A DNA stretch of 47,501 bases from positions 1 to 47,501 of the forward strand of contig CANQFM010000021.1 of the NCBI GenBank assembly GCA_947598825.1. Direction: 5' to 3'. A program made the position numbers and the translations under genes. Under the pieces are notes generated by a model. The model ran no database searches. It was not told where the DNA came from and saw only the letters and a program-made list of their open reading frames with translations. How positions within the stretch are numbered: the stretch's first letter is position 1; every line of letters begins with the position of its first letter. This document shows, piece after piece, positions 1 to 7,368 of the stretch. The stretch comes from an uncultured Eisenbergiella sp. (GTDB lineage: Bacteria > Bacillota > Clostridia > Lachnospirales > Lachnospiraceae).

Positions 1-2
1 CC

Positions 3-159
3 AAGGAAGCCATACTGAAAGAATTGAATGCCCTTTATAACAAAAGCGGTGTGCAATAGTTACAACACGCCGGTCATTATCAAGTATCCCTTCTGGCGTA
101 TGACTGCGCAGAATAAGGCGGCGACCTATGCCTGTATCAATGCCCCCATCCCGCCTTAA
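3..159 (+). pseudogene. frameshifted C-terminal gene remnant, possibly Sir2-like
   Basis: The window opens inside a plus-strand reading frame that stops at 57-59 (TAG). The next frame, open from 28 to the TAA at 157-159, continues with protein-like sequence (NTPVIIKYPFWRMTAQN then ATYACIN). The frames join smoothly at the A-run at 42-45, reading LYNK then AVCNSYNTP, so one extra A would explain the break. From memory the IKYPFW..T..N...YAC.N pattern resembles the C-terminus of clostridial Sir2-family NAD-dependent deacylases, but I cannot verify this. The expected residues after YACIN are replaced by APIPP and a stop, so the 3' end also looks truncated where it meets the converging protease gene. 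The upstream part is outside the window. Sequencing error or programmed frameshift is possible. Confidence 0.45.
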
Positions 160-833
160 AAGAACAGGAATAACACGATAATCGCTGCCGTGTTTGCAAT
201 AATATGTGAAATTGTGCTGATCACGCAGTTGCCGGATTTACGGTAAACCACCGAGAAGATCAAGCTGTCGATGAATACGCCGGCAAAATCAAAACGTACA
301 ATCCCTGCGTTTCCTGCGGCAATATGTCCCGCCGCAAAGGTAAGCGAGGAAACGACCGCGCAGAGCCAAAACGGACATATCTTCATGCCTTTTCCGAGGA
401 AAAACCCCCGATATGCGATTTCCTCGCCGAATGCCGCAATGATAACCTGCCCTATCAGAAGTAATGTTTTATCAAAAGACAGGATTGCGCCCGTCCGTCC
501 CAATACATGGGCCTCAAATTCTCCGTGGAACATCAGATTTCCGACAATATTCGTTACGATGCCGCTCACGGTCGGCAGCAAAATCCAAACTATCACGCCC
601 GGCTTTTTTAGATCCTCCAAAACAGTAAGAAAACGCAAGCCCGATTCTGGGCCTTTTTCTTTGCCGACGGCTTCCGCAATAAAGAAAAACGCGATCCCCA
701 CAAATACGGAATACCCTGCTATGTTTGAGGATGGCATAACCTTTGTTACCGCCAATGCGATCATGATCGCCACACCTGTGATCGTGAGGGCAACGCTTTT
801 TTTGTTATTCTCCATAATTCGTTGTTTTTTCAT
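156..833 (-). CDS. CPBP-family (CAAX-like) intramembrane metalloprotease
   Basis: A 225-residue, mostly hydrophobic protein with about six membrane segments. It carries the family motifs: EEIAYRGFF (the EExxxR glutamate pair) at about 137-145, a conserved histidine in FAAGHIAAG, and SHIIANTAA near the end. These residues form the metal site of Rce1/CPBP (Abi) proteases, which cleave inside or next to the membrane; many bacterial members give bacteriocin immunity or process signalling peptides. The ATG at 831-833 has GGAGG 8 bases upstream and overlaps the TGA of the TetR gene as ATGA, so translation is probably coupled and the regulator likely controls it. The substrate is unknown. Confidence 0.85.
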   Translation of the reverse strand: MKKQRIMENNKKSVALTITGVAIMIALAVTKVMPSSNIAGYSVFVGIAFFFIAEAVGKEKGPESGLRFLTVLEDLKKPGVIVWILLPTVSGIVTNIVGNLMFHGEFEAHVLGRTGAILSFDKTLLLIGQVIIAAFGEEIAYRGFFLGKGMKICPFWLCAVVSSLTFAAGHIAAGNAGIVRFDFAGVFIDSLIFSVVYRKSGNCVISTISHIIANTAAIIVLFLFF

Positions 834-1402
834 TTCGTTTCCTCCCGTACTGCCAATATTGAGCCCCTATAGGCCCGCTCCAAATGGGACTTTATAAGCT
901 CCTCGTCGTATTCCAGGGAATTGTTGGCGATGATGCTCGCATATCCGTGGGCAAATAAAAAAATCGTTATAAAGATCTCTTTTACCTGATCGATACTCCC
1001 TCCAACCGCTCCCTGCATCGCCAAAAGAACAGGGGCAAGTTCTTCGGCATCTATCATTTCAAGCAAAGTCGTTCCGGTAAAAAAGTTTGACTGAAAAAGG
1101 AAACGGAACAAATGCGGTTCCTCGATTGCAAAGCGGATATAATTCAACCCGATTCCGAGCATAACGCCTTCGCAGGGGCTTTCAATGTTCATCAGGTATT
1201 CTGAATGATAGAGGTCTGCTTTCGCATAAGCGGCTTGTTTCAATTCCTCGATCGTTGCAAAGTGGTACATAACAGGCTGCGTGGAGCATTTCAGCTTTTT
1301 TGCGACTGTCCTTGCGTTAATATTTTCCGCGCCTGTTTTGCGGGCAACCTCAAAGGCAGCGTCAACGATCATTTCTTTTGTGATCTTCGGTTTTGGCGGC
1401 AT
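830..1402 (-). CDS. TetR/AcrR-family transcriptional regulator
   Basis: A 190-residue regulator. The N-terminal helix-turn-helix spans about residues 8-52 (TKEMIVDAAFEVARKTG, then ARTVAKKLKCSTQPVMYHF, the usual tyrosine-phenylalanine end). The ligand-binding C-terminal domain is divergent. An ATG further upstream (1430-1432) would add 10 residues, but it lies in the promoter -10/operator region, whereas the ATG at 1400-1402 is preceded by AAGGGGA; I chose the latter. It is the first gene of a two-gene operon with the CPBP protease (ATGA overlap). A dyad over the transcription start suggests that it represses its own operon. The inducer is unknown. Confidence 0.85.
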   Translation of the reverse strand: MPPKPKITKEMIVDAAFEVARKTGAENINARTVAKKLKCSTQPVMYHFATIEELKQAAYAKADLYHSEYLMNIESPCEGVMLGIGLNYIRFAIEEPHLFRFLFQSNFFTGTTLLEMIDAEELAPVLLAMQGAVGGSIDQVKEIFITIFLFAHGYASIIANNSLEYDEELIKSHLERAYRGSILAVREETK

Positions 1403-1430
1403 GGTTTCCCCTTTTTTAATAATTCTTGTC

Positions 1431-1448
1431 ATATAACAGCAGTTATAT
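1431..1448. promoter_or_regulatory. probable TetR operator (autoregulatory dyad)
   Basis: Inverted repeat ATATAAC-AGCA-GTTATAT with 7-bp perfect arms and a 4-bp spacer. It overlaps the -10 box and the predicted start of the TetR/CPBP transcript. Position and symmetry fit a TetR-family self-repression site. Binding is inferred. Confidence 0.6.
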
Positions 1449-1475
1449 TATAGACCGCAATCCTGATTTTGTCAA
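1447..1475 (-). promoter_or_regulatory. sigma-A promoter of tetR-CPBP operon
   Basis: On the minus strand a perfect TTGACA (1475-1470), a 17-bp spacer and a perfect TATAAT (1452-1447). The predicted start is near 1440, giving a leader of about 38 nt to the ATG at 1402. So strong a promoter implies tight repression through the overlapping dyad. Confidence 0.8.
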
Positions 1476-1507
1476 GGAACTGCCTTGCATACAGCACAAA
1501 TTATGCT

Positions 1508-1535
1508 TTGCAATCAGGCGGCGATATGATAAGAT
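1508..1535 (+). promoter_or_regulatory. possible promoter of hybrid sensor kinase
   Basis: TTGCAA (1508-1513), a 16-bp spacer and TAAGAT (1530-1535) lie about 150 bases upstream of the kinase ATG. The -10 match and spacing are imperfect, so this is tentative. Confidence 0.3.
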
Positions 1536-1537
1536 AA

Positions 1538-1633
1538 ATGCATCGAAGCCGCGATCTGATCGAGGCGGACGCTATGCGGTATGCGGTGGATCAAACGATG
1601 AGCCGGTATCCGTATTTCTACATGGAAAGAATA
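1538..1633 (+). pseudogene. short relic resembling an acyltransferase/condensation-domain N-terminus
   Basis: About 32 in-frame codons read IEADAMRYAVDQTMSRYPYF, which resembles the N-terminal helix of condensation/alcohol-acetyltransferase-like proteins (pattern: acidic-A-L-..AV..T..RYPYF). The frame then continues into sequence with no protein character and across the kinase start. No ribosome binding site was seen. I read it as the remnant of a deleted gene; it could be chance. Confidence 0.3.
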
Positions 1634-1685
1634 AGCAAAAAAGAAGAACCCGAAAAATTTTCCCGCACAAAGGAGAAACCCTTCG

Positions 1686-4600
1686 ATGAAAAAAACACGG
1701 CTGCTATCCCTGCTGTTGACCGCATTTTTGTTCATGTCGCCCTGTCTTACCGTATATGCGGCAAACCTTTCTGCAAACCATCCAGAAGTCCTTCGAGTCG
1801 GCTTTTTTGCCTTCCCGGGTTACCATATAATAGAGGATGACGGGCACCGCAGCGGTTATGGGTATGAGTTTTTACAGCGTCTGGCCATACACGGCGGATG
1901 GACTTACGAATATCTGGGATATGACGGTTCCTATGCGGATGCCCTGGATATGCTCAGAAACGGCGAAGTGGACATCGTCACCTCCGTCTCCAGGACTCCG
2001 GAAAGGGAGGCGGAATTTCTTTTCTCCGACCAGTCCATCGGCGTCAACTCCACCATTTTTACGGTAAAATCAGGCAACCAGGACATCGTGGAGGGAGACT
2101 ACGCCACCTACGACGGGATCAGCGTCGGTATGCTGGAGGGCAACTCCAAAAACAGCAACTTTGAAAACTTCGCCAAACAGCACGATTTTACCTTCCGCCC
2201 GGTTTATTTTGTCGATCAGAGCGCACTCACCGCCGCTCTTCAAAGCGGCGCCGTTGACGCCGCCGTGACCGGCAGCCTGCGGCTTTTGGAAAATGAATGG
2301 CTGTTGGAGTCCTTTGACGCCAGCCCTTTTTATATCTGCACCCGAAAGGATCGCGCAGATCTGATGGGCCGGATCAATGCGGCTATCAACGAAATGGATC
2401 TTCACGATCCCAACTGGAGGGATCAGCTCCATGAGACCTATTATGCCACCGATCAGGAAGGTTCCATCATCACCAACGCCGGCGAGCGGGCCTTTCTGGA
2501 GGAACACCGCGCTTCCGGCGTCCCTCTGAGACTGCTCATCAACCCTGACTGGGCTCCCTATTGCTACTTCCGTGACGGACAGGCCGACGGCATCATCCCT
2601 GCCCTCTTTGAGCTTCTGGCACAGCGTCTGGGGCTTAACTACGAATACATCCCTGTGAAGGACCGGAATGATTACTACGCCCTGCGGGCGCAGGGCGCAG
2701 CCGATCTGGTGCTGGATTATGCCGGCGATTACTATCTGGCGGAGGAAGAGGGCTATAAGATTACCGTGCCTTATTTTCAGACGAATTTTGCCAGGCTGTC
2801 CCTGGACAGCTTTACCGGGGACGTAACGCATCTGGCGGCGCCGGAACGGGCCGACGCGCTCCAGCACCTGATCGACAGCCGTTATTCTGAGGATGAGGTC
2901 CTCCGATATCCCGGCGTGCAGGACTGCGTTCAGGCAGTCCTTAAGAAGGATGCCGACGCCACGATTCTCTATTCCTATACTGCCGAATGGTACGTCCGGC
3001 AGGACGTCCGCAACCGGCTGTCCTCCGTCGTTTTCGGCGAAGCCTCTATGGCCTATGCGGTAGGAAACAGCGTTCCGGGCGGCAATTATCTGCTCTCCCT
3101 GTTGGATAAAGGGTCCGACAGCTTCAGCGACGCGCAGATAGACGCTATCATTTCTGCGGAGCTGGACGCCGGAACAACAGAAAATGACAGTCTGATCGCC
3201 TTTCTATACAAAAATCCGATCTACAGCGTCCTGGGCGTCATGCTGCTCCTTCTGCTGCTCTTTACGCTGGCCATGCTGGCCGTGCGGACCCGCAACCAGC
3301 GGCGGCTGAAAGAAAGGATCGCGCAGGCCACCGGTGAGCTTGAACAAAAAACCCGCGAACTGACGGAAGCGCTCCAGGCGGCGGACGCCGCCAACCGTGC
3401 CAAGACGACCTTTTTAAACAGCATGTCCCACGATATCCGCACGCCCATGAACGCTATCATAGGCTATACCGCTCTGACTACCACCCATCTGGACAACAGG
3501 GAACGGGCGCAGGATTACCTGGCCAAGATCGCCCAGGCCTCCAACCATCTGCTCTCCCTGATCAACGATGTGCTGGATATGAGCCGCATCGAATCCGGCA
3601 AGGTCACGATCAACGAAAGGCCGGAAAATCTTGCGCAAATTCTGCAGGATCTGCGCAATATCATTCAGTCCGACATCCATGCCAAACGGCTGGAACTGTT
3701 CATCGACACCGTGGATGTCACAGACGAAGAGGTCTACTGCGACAGGCTGCGGCTGAACCAGATCCTGCTGAACCTGACCTCCAATGCCATCAAATTCACT
3801 CCTGTCGGAGGGACGGTGTCCGTCCGGGTCACGCAGAAGCCTTCCCGTTCTCCCCAACGGGGTCTCTATGAGATCCAGGTCAGCGATACCGGTATCGGCA
3901 TGAGCGCGGAGTTCGCCAAAACCGTGTTTGATCCCTTCACACGGGAACAGACCTCTACCGTCAGCGGGATCCAGGGAACCGGTCTGGGAATGGCCATCAC
4001 CAAGAATATCGTAGACATGATGGGCGGCTCCATCAGCGTGGAAAGCGAACTGGACAGGGGCACTACCTTTACCGTCAGTCTGGAACTGCGCTTTTCTGCT
4101 ACTCATAAAGAAATGAGCCCCATCGCAGAGCTGAACGGCTTCCGCGGTCTTGTGGTGGACGATGATATGGTTTGCTGCCAGAGCGTATCCAAAATGCTCC
4201 GGCAGATCGGAATGCGTGCGGAGTGGGCCCTGTCCGGCAGGGAAGCCATCGCGCGCACCGGGGAGGCCGTGGAACTGGCCGATCCCTTTGAAGTCTATAT
4301 CGTGGACTGGTCCATGCCCGAGTTGAGCGGCATAGAAACCGTCCGGGAGATCCGCCGAATCGTAGGCGCAGATTCTCCTATCATCCTCATGTCCGCCTAT
4401 GACTGGTCGGACATCGAACAGGAAGCCCGCAAGGCAGGCGTTACCGGTTTTATCAGCAAGCCGCTCTTTGCCTCCGATCTTCACAACACGCTGGAACGCA
4501 GCTTGGGAAAGGCAACGGAAAAGCTGCCCTCCGAAGAGCAGAAGCTTCCTTCGGACGAAAGCTTTAAAGGGAAACGCATCCTCCTGGCCGAGGACAATGA

Positions 4601-4955
4601 ACTCAATCGGGAAATTGCCGCCGAGATCCTCAAAGAGGCCGGTTTTCTGGTCGAGTGCGCCGAAGACGGTAAGCAGGCCTGCGATATGCTCTCTCAGGCC
4701 AAAGCCGGCTATTATCACCTGATCCTGATGGATATTCAAATGCCCGTTATGGATGGCTATACCGCCACCCGCGCCATCCGTTCCATGGCAGATCCGGCCC
4801 TGGCCAATATCCCTATCATTGCCATGACCGCCAACGCGTTCGAGGAAGACAGGGAGCAGGCCATGGCCGCAGGGATGAACGGCCATCTGCCCAAACCCAT
4901 CGATCTGGAAAAGATGATGGCCCTCCTGCGGGATCTGTTCCGTCAAAGGCCCTGA
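1686..4955 (+). CDS. hybrid sensor histidine kinase with two periplasmic-type binding domains and two receiver domains
   Basis: A 1089-residue membrane kinase. A signal peptide ends near VYAAN (about residue 26). Two SBP_bac_3 (amino-acid-binding-like) domains follow, about 33-255 and 275-495, then one membrane segment (about 512-535), a coiled linker and a HisKA domain with SHDIRTP (H582). The HATPase domain has N-box NAIKFT, G1 DTGIGMS and G2 GTGLGMAIT. Two receivers carry phospho-acceptors D874 (VDWSMPE) and D1016 (MDIQMPVMDG). There is no DNA-binding or other output domain, so it presumably passes phosphate to a partner outside the window or acts through REC contacts. AAAGGAG precedes the ATG by 9 bases. 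The small-molecule ligand is unknown. The gene stands alone and converges on the glycosyltransferase gene. Confidence 0.93.
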   Translation: MKKTRLLSLLLTAFLFMSPCLTVYAANLSANHPEVLRVGFFAFPGYHIIEDDGHRSGYGYEFLQRLAIHGGWTYEYLGYDGSYADALDMLRNGEVDIVTSVSRTPEREAEFLFSDQSIGVNSTIFTVKSGNQDIVEGDYATYDGISVGMLEGNSKNSNFENFAKQHDFTFRPVYFVDQSALTAALQSGAVDAAVTGSLRLLENEWLLESFDASPFYICTRKDRADLMGRINAAINEMDLHDPNWRDQLHETYYATDQEGSIITNAGERAFLEEHRASGVPLRLLINPDWAPYCYFRDGQADGIIPALFELLAQRLGLNYEYIPVKDRNDYYALRAQGAADLVLDYAGDYYLAEEEGYKITVPYFQTNFARLSLDSFTGDVTHLAAPERADALQHLIDSRYSEDEVLRYPGVQDCVQAVLKKDADATILYSYTAEWYVRQDVRNRLSSVVFGEASMAYAVGNSVPGGNYLLSLLDKGSDSFSDAQIDAIISAELDAGTTENDSLIAFLYKNPIYSVLGVMLLLLLLFTLAMLAVRTRNQRRLKERIAQATGELEQKTRELTEALQAADAANRAKTTFLNSMSHDIRTPMNAIIGYTALTTTHLDNRERAQDYLAKIAQASNHLLSLINDVLDMSRIESGKVTINERPENLAQILQDLRNIIQSDIHAKRLELFIDTVDVTDEEVYCDRLRLNQILLNLTSNAIKFTPVGGTVSVRVTQKPSRSPQRGLYEIQVSDTGIGMSAEFAKTVFDPFTREQTSTVSGIQGTGLGMAITKNIVDMMGGSISVESELDRGTTFTVSLELRFSATHKEMSPIAELNGFRGLVVDDDMVCCQSVSKMLRQIGMRAEWALSGREAIARTGEAVELADPFEVYIVDWSMPELSGIETVREIRRIVGADSPIILMSAYDWSDIEQEARKAGVTGFISKPLFASDLHNTLERSLGKATEKLPSEEQKLPSDESFKGKRILLAEDNELNREIAAEILKEAGFLVECAEDGKQACDMLSQAKAGYYHLILMDIQMPVMDGYTATRAIRSMADPALANIPIIAMTANAFEEDREQAMAAGMNGHLPKPIDLEKMMALLRDLFRQRP

Positions 4956-4970
4956 GCATACAGGGCCTTT
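4945..4970. terminator. shared bidirectional hairpin between convergent genes
   Basis: Perfect 10-bp stem AAAGGCCCTG / CAGGGCCTTT with a 6-base loop. The stop codon of the sensor kinase (4953-4955) and that of the glycosyltransferase (4969-4971) both fall in or at the hairpin. The A and T ends of the stem supply short U-tracts in both directions. Confidence 0.7.
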
Positions 4971-6336
4971 ATGCCCGAAGCGCTTCCTGGATATTGCGCT
5001 TTCGCTTTTCGTTCAGCTTTTCATATATCGCGATCTCTTCCTGTGAAAAATCTTCATATTGGATCTGCTCAAAATCGCAGAGGACAAACAACATCTCCGA
5101 CAGGACGTTTTCCGCTTCCTGGGTCACCAGATATTCCTTTACATTCGATTTCTGCCTGTCCTCCTGCCGTTTTTCTTTCGGCGCAGCTTTTGCCTTTGCC
5201 CTGTCTTTCTCCGGCGCAGCGATCATTTCCTTTGCCAGCAGCCTCTGGATCGACGCGGACAGCCCCCGTTTGGAAATGTTCAAAACATCCGCCATCTCCT
5301 GAAACGTACAGTTTTCATGGGGCTGGTTCAAAAAATACAAAAGCTTCACATCGGCTGTCGTCAGGTCGTTTCTCAGCGCCACGATATCGAACAGTTTTTC
5401 CTGCAGCTTTCTTTCCCGGTAAATATCGAAGAAGATCCCCTCCCCCTCCTGCACGCCTTCGCTTACCCTCGTCCTCTCATTCCCAAGCCGGTAAGTCCCC
5501 GAAGTCCCCGGTATATGCAGCGGGGATACGCTCCCGTCGTTGGCGGCGTCGAACAGGAAACGGTAAACCTTTCCTTTCCTTTTTTCATAATCCATATCGT
5601 CGAAAACGTCTTTGTAAAAATCGTTGTAACACGCAAAAACCGTGCGCTTCATCTGGATCGTCTTTTTCATGCTGAGCCCCTGGGAAACCAGCGATCCCTT
5701 TGTCTTTACATAATAATACACGGGAATCTTCATCGCGTAAATCCTGCGGGTGTGGCGGACGTATTCCAGGTTAAACATAAAATCCTCGCACCAACTGACG
5801 GAGTTGTCCATCTTTAGCCGGTATTTTTCTATGATGGAACGTTTGAACAGTTTATTCCACAGGACGCCGTAATAAAAATCCGCCGGTTTCTGCATCATCT
5901 TGACCGCATAGTCCTCCCGCGTCAAAACCCCTTCTTCTTCAATACTCCCCTTCTGGGAAACACGTTCTCCGACCACCCTGTAAAAATCGGCAATGACCAT
6001 ATCGCACTGGTTCTCTGCGGCCGCCCGCACGAAAAACCTGGTGGCCTCCGGAGAGATCCAGTCGTCGCTGTCTATAAACTGCAGATACTCCCCCTTCGCC
6101 ATGGAGATCCCCCGATTACGGGTGTCGGAAACGCCTGTGTTTTCTTTGTGCAGCACCCGTATCCGCGTATCCTTTTTCCCATAGGCGTCGCAGATTTCGC
6201 CGGAAGCGTCCGTGCTTCCATCGTCCAGCAACAGCAATTCAAACTCCCTGTATTCCTGGTTTAGGACGCTGTTTATACATCTTTCGATCGTTTTCTCCGC
6301 ATTATGAACCGGAACGATAATGCTTACCAACGGCAT
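4969..6336 (-). CDS. family 2 glycosyltransferase fused to a MarR-type winged-helix domain
   Basis: A 455-residue protein. Residues 1 to about 265 form a GT-A glycosyltransferase family 2 domain: VSIIVPVHNAE at the N-terminus, LLLLDDGSTDAS at 34-45 and the metal-binding FIDSDDW at 87-93. Residues about 310-455 look like a MarR regulator: recognition region TFQEMADVLNISKRGLSASIQRLL (344-367) and a long C-terminal helix after YLVT (402-405). A lysine/glutamate/alanine-rich insertion (about 373-398) sits where the wing loop should be. The ATG at 6334-6336 has AAAGGAGA 9 bases upstream; upstream in-frame codons lack a site and a GT2 match. A sugar-transfer role is supported by family only, and donor and acceptor are unknown. 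It follows rsgA on the same strand. The joining of an enzyme to a regulator is unusual. Confidence 0.85.
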   Translation of the reverse strand: MPLVSIIVPVHNAEKTIERCINSVLNQEYREFELLLLDDGSTDASGEICDAYGKKDTRIRVLHKENTGVSDTRNRGISMAKGEYLQFIDSDDWISPEATRFFVRAAAENQCDMVIADFYRVVGERVSQKGSIEEEGVLTREDYAVKMMQKPADFYYGVLWNKLFKRSIIEKYRLKMDNSVSWCEDFMFNLEYVRHTRRIYAMKIPVYYYVKTKGSLVSQGLSMKKTIQMKRTVFACYNDFYKDVFDDMDYEKRKGKVYRFLFDAANDGSVSPLHIPGTSGTYRLGNERTRVSEGVQEGEGIFFDIYRERKLQEKLFDIVALRNDLTTADVKLLYFLNQPHENCTFQEMADVLNISKRGLSASIQRLLAKEMIAAPEKDRAKAKAAPKEKRQEDRQKSNVKEYLVTQEAENVLSEMLFVLCDFEQIQYEDFSQEEIAIYEKLNEKRKRNIQEALRA

Positions 6337-6488
6337 CTTTCCATTCTCCTTTGCTGATATGCTTCCAATTCTCCTGTGTATCCTAAAAGGGCCGCCGTCC
6401 GCCTCTATCATAGAAAAAGGATATACTGCCCCGATAAACAGCATATCCCCGGCTGCCACACATTAATCTGACGCCCTGCCCTATAGAT

Positions 6489-7364
6489 TCAATATTTCTT
6501 TTTCCCCTTGATCTCCTCATAAAAGAGCCTGTAGTTTTCATACCGTCCCCGGCTGATCTCTCCATCCGAAAGCGCCTGCGCCACCCGGCAGTCCGGCTCG
6601 CTCAGATGGGAACAGCCCGCAAAACGGCAGCCGTCCTTCCTGCTTCTGATCTCCGGGAAACAATCTCCCAGTTCTTCTTTGTCCATACCGGAAATGTCGA
6701 TGGTGGAAAACCCCGGCGTATCCAGAATATAAGTGTCCTCCTCCACAAAAAGCAGCTCCGTGTGCCGGGTGGTATGCCGTCCGCGAGAGATCTTGCGGCT
6801 GATATCCCCGGTATCCATGCGGACTTGGTCCTGCAAAAGATTGATCAAAGAAGATTTCCCCACGCCGGAGGGTCCGGCCACCGCAGAGGTTTTCCCCCGA
6901 AGCAGGCTGCGCAGTTTTTCTACCCCTTCGCCGCTCTGTGCGCTGACAAAGGACAACGGATATCCGCTGCCCGCGCAGTGCCCCGTTATCTCCCACAGCC
7001 TCTCCTGCGTTGCCAGATCCTTTTTGTTGAATACCAGGGCGCAGTTCAATTGCTGCCGCTCCATCGTGACCAGGAAACGGTCCAGGAGATTGAAATTAGG
7101 CTTGGGCCTGTCGGCGGCAAAGATCACCAGCATCTGATCGACATTCGCCACCGCCGGGCGGATGAGGGCGTTTTTCCGGGGCCTGATCCGTTCGATGCTG
7201 CCTTCCTTCGCCACTTCGTCCAACACCTCTATTTGAACCAGATCGCCGGGCAGAGGCCGGATGTTCTCCTTTCGGAAGATCCCTCTGGCCTTACAGGCAT
7301 AGACGCCGTTTCCCGTATGCACATAGTAGAAACCGCCGATCCCCCTGATTATCTTTCCGTCCAT
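6489..7364 (-). CDS. rsgA: ribosome small-subunit-dependent GTPase A
   Basis: A 291-residue circularly permuted GTPase that checks late 30S subunit assembly. An N-terminal OB-fold is followed by the permuted G motifs: NKKD (G4, about 114), SAQ (G5), GPSGVGKSS (P-loop, about 164-172), the G2/switch region RHTTRH, and DTPG (G3). The C-terminal zinc knuckle reads CRFAGCSHLSEPDC. Length is normal. It starts 4 bases after the prkC stop with GGAAGGA inside the prkC end, so it is cotranscribed with prpC-prkC, as in Bacillus (also called cpgA/yloQ). The rpe and thiN genes that often follow it are absent here. Confidence 0.97.
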   Translation of the reverse strand: MDGKIIRGIGGFYYVHTGNGVYACKARGIFRKENIRPLPGDLVQIEVLDEVAKEGSIERIRPRKNALIRPAVANVDQMLVIFAADRPKPNFNLLDRFLVTMERQQLNCALVFNKKDLATQERLWEITGHCAGSGYPLSFVSAQSGEGVEKLRSLLRGKTSAVAGPSGVGKSSLINLLQDQVRMDTGDISRKISRGRHTTRHTELLFVEEDTYILDTPGFSTIDISGMDKEELGDCFPEIRSRKDGCRFAGCSHLSEPDCRVAQALSDGEISRGRYENYRLFYEEIKGKKKY

Positions 7365-7368
7365 CCGA

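Noticed and set aside
1538-1840. Open frame of 100 codons ahead of the sensor kinase as a full gene
   Set aside because: Only the first 32 codons look protein-like, there is no ribosome binding site, and the rest overlaps the kinase signal peptide in another frame.
3414-4946. Long antisense open frame (510 codons) under the sensor kinase
   Set aside because: It mirrors GC-rich kinase codons, shows no family motif, and lacks its own start signals.
6337-6488. Dedicated promoter for the GT2-MarR gene
   Set aside because: A TATGAT-like box exists on the minus strand, but no convincing -35 at correct spacing; cotranscription with rsgA remains possible.
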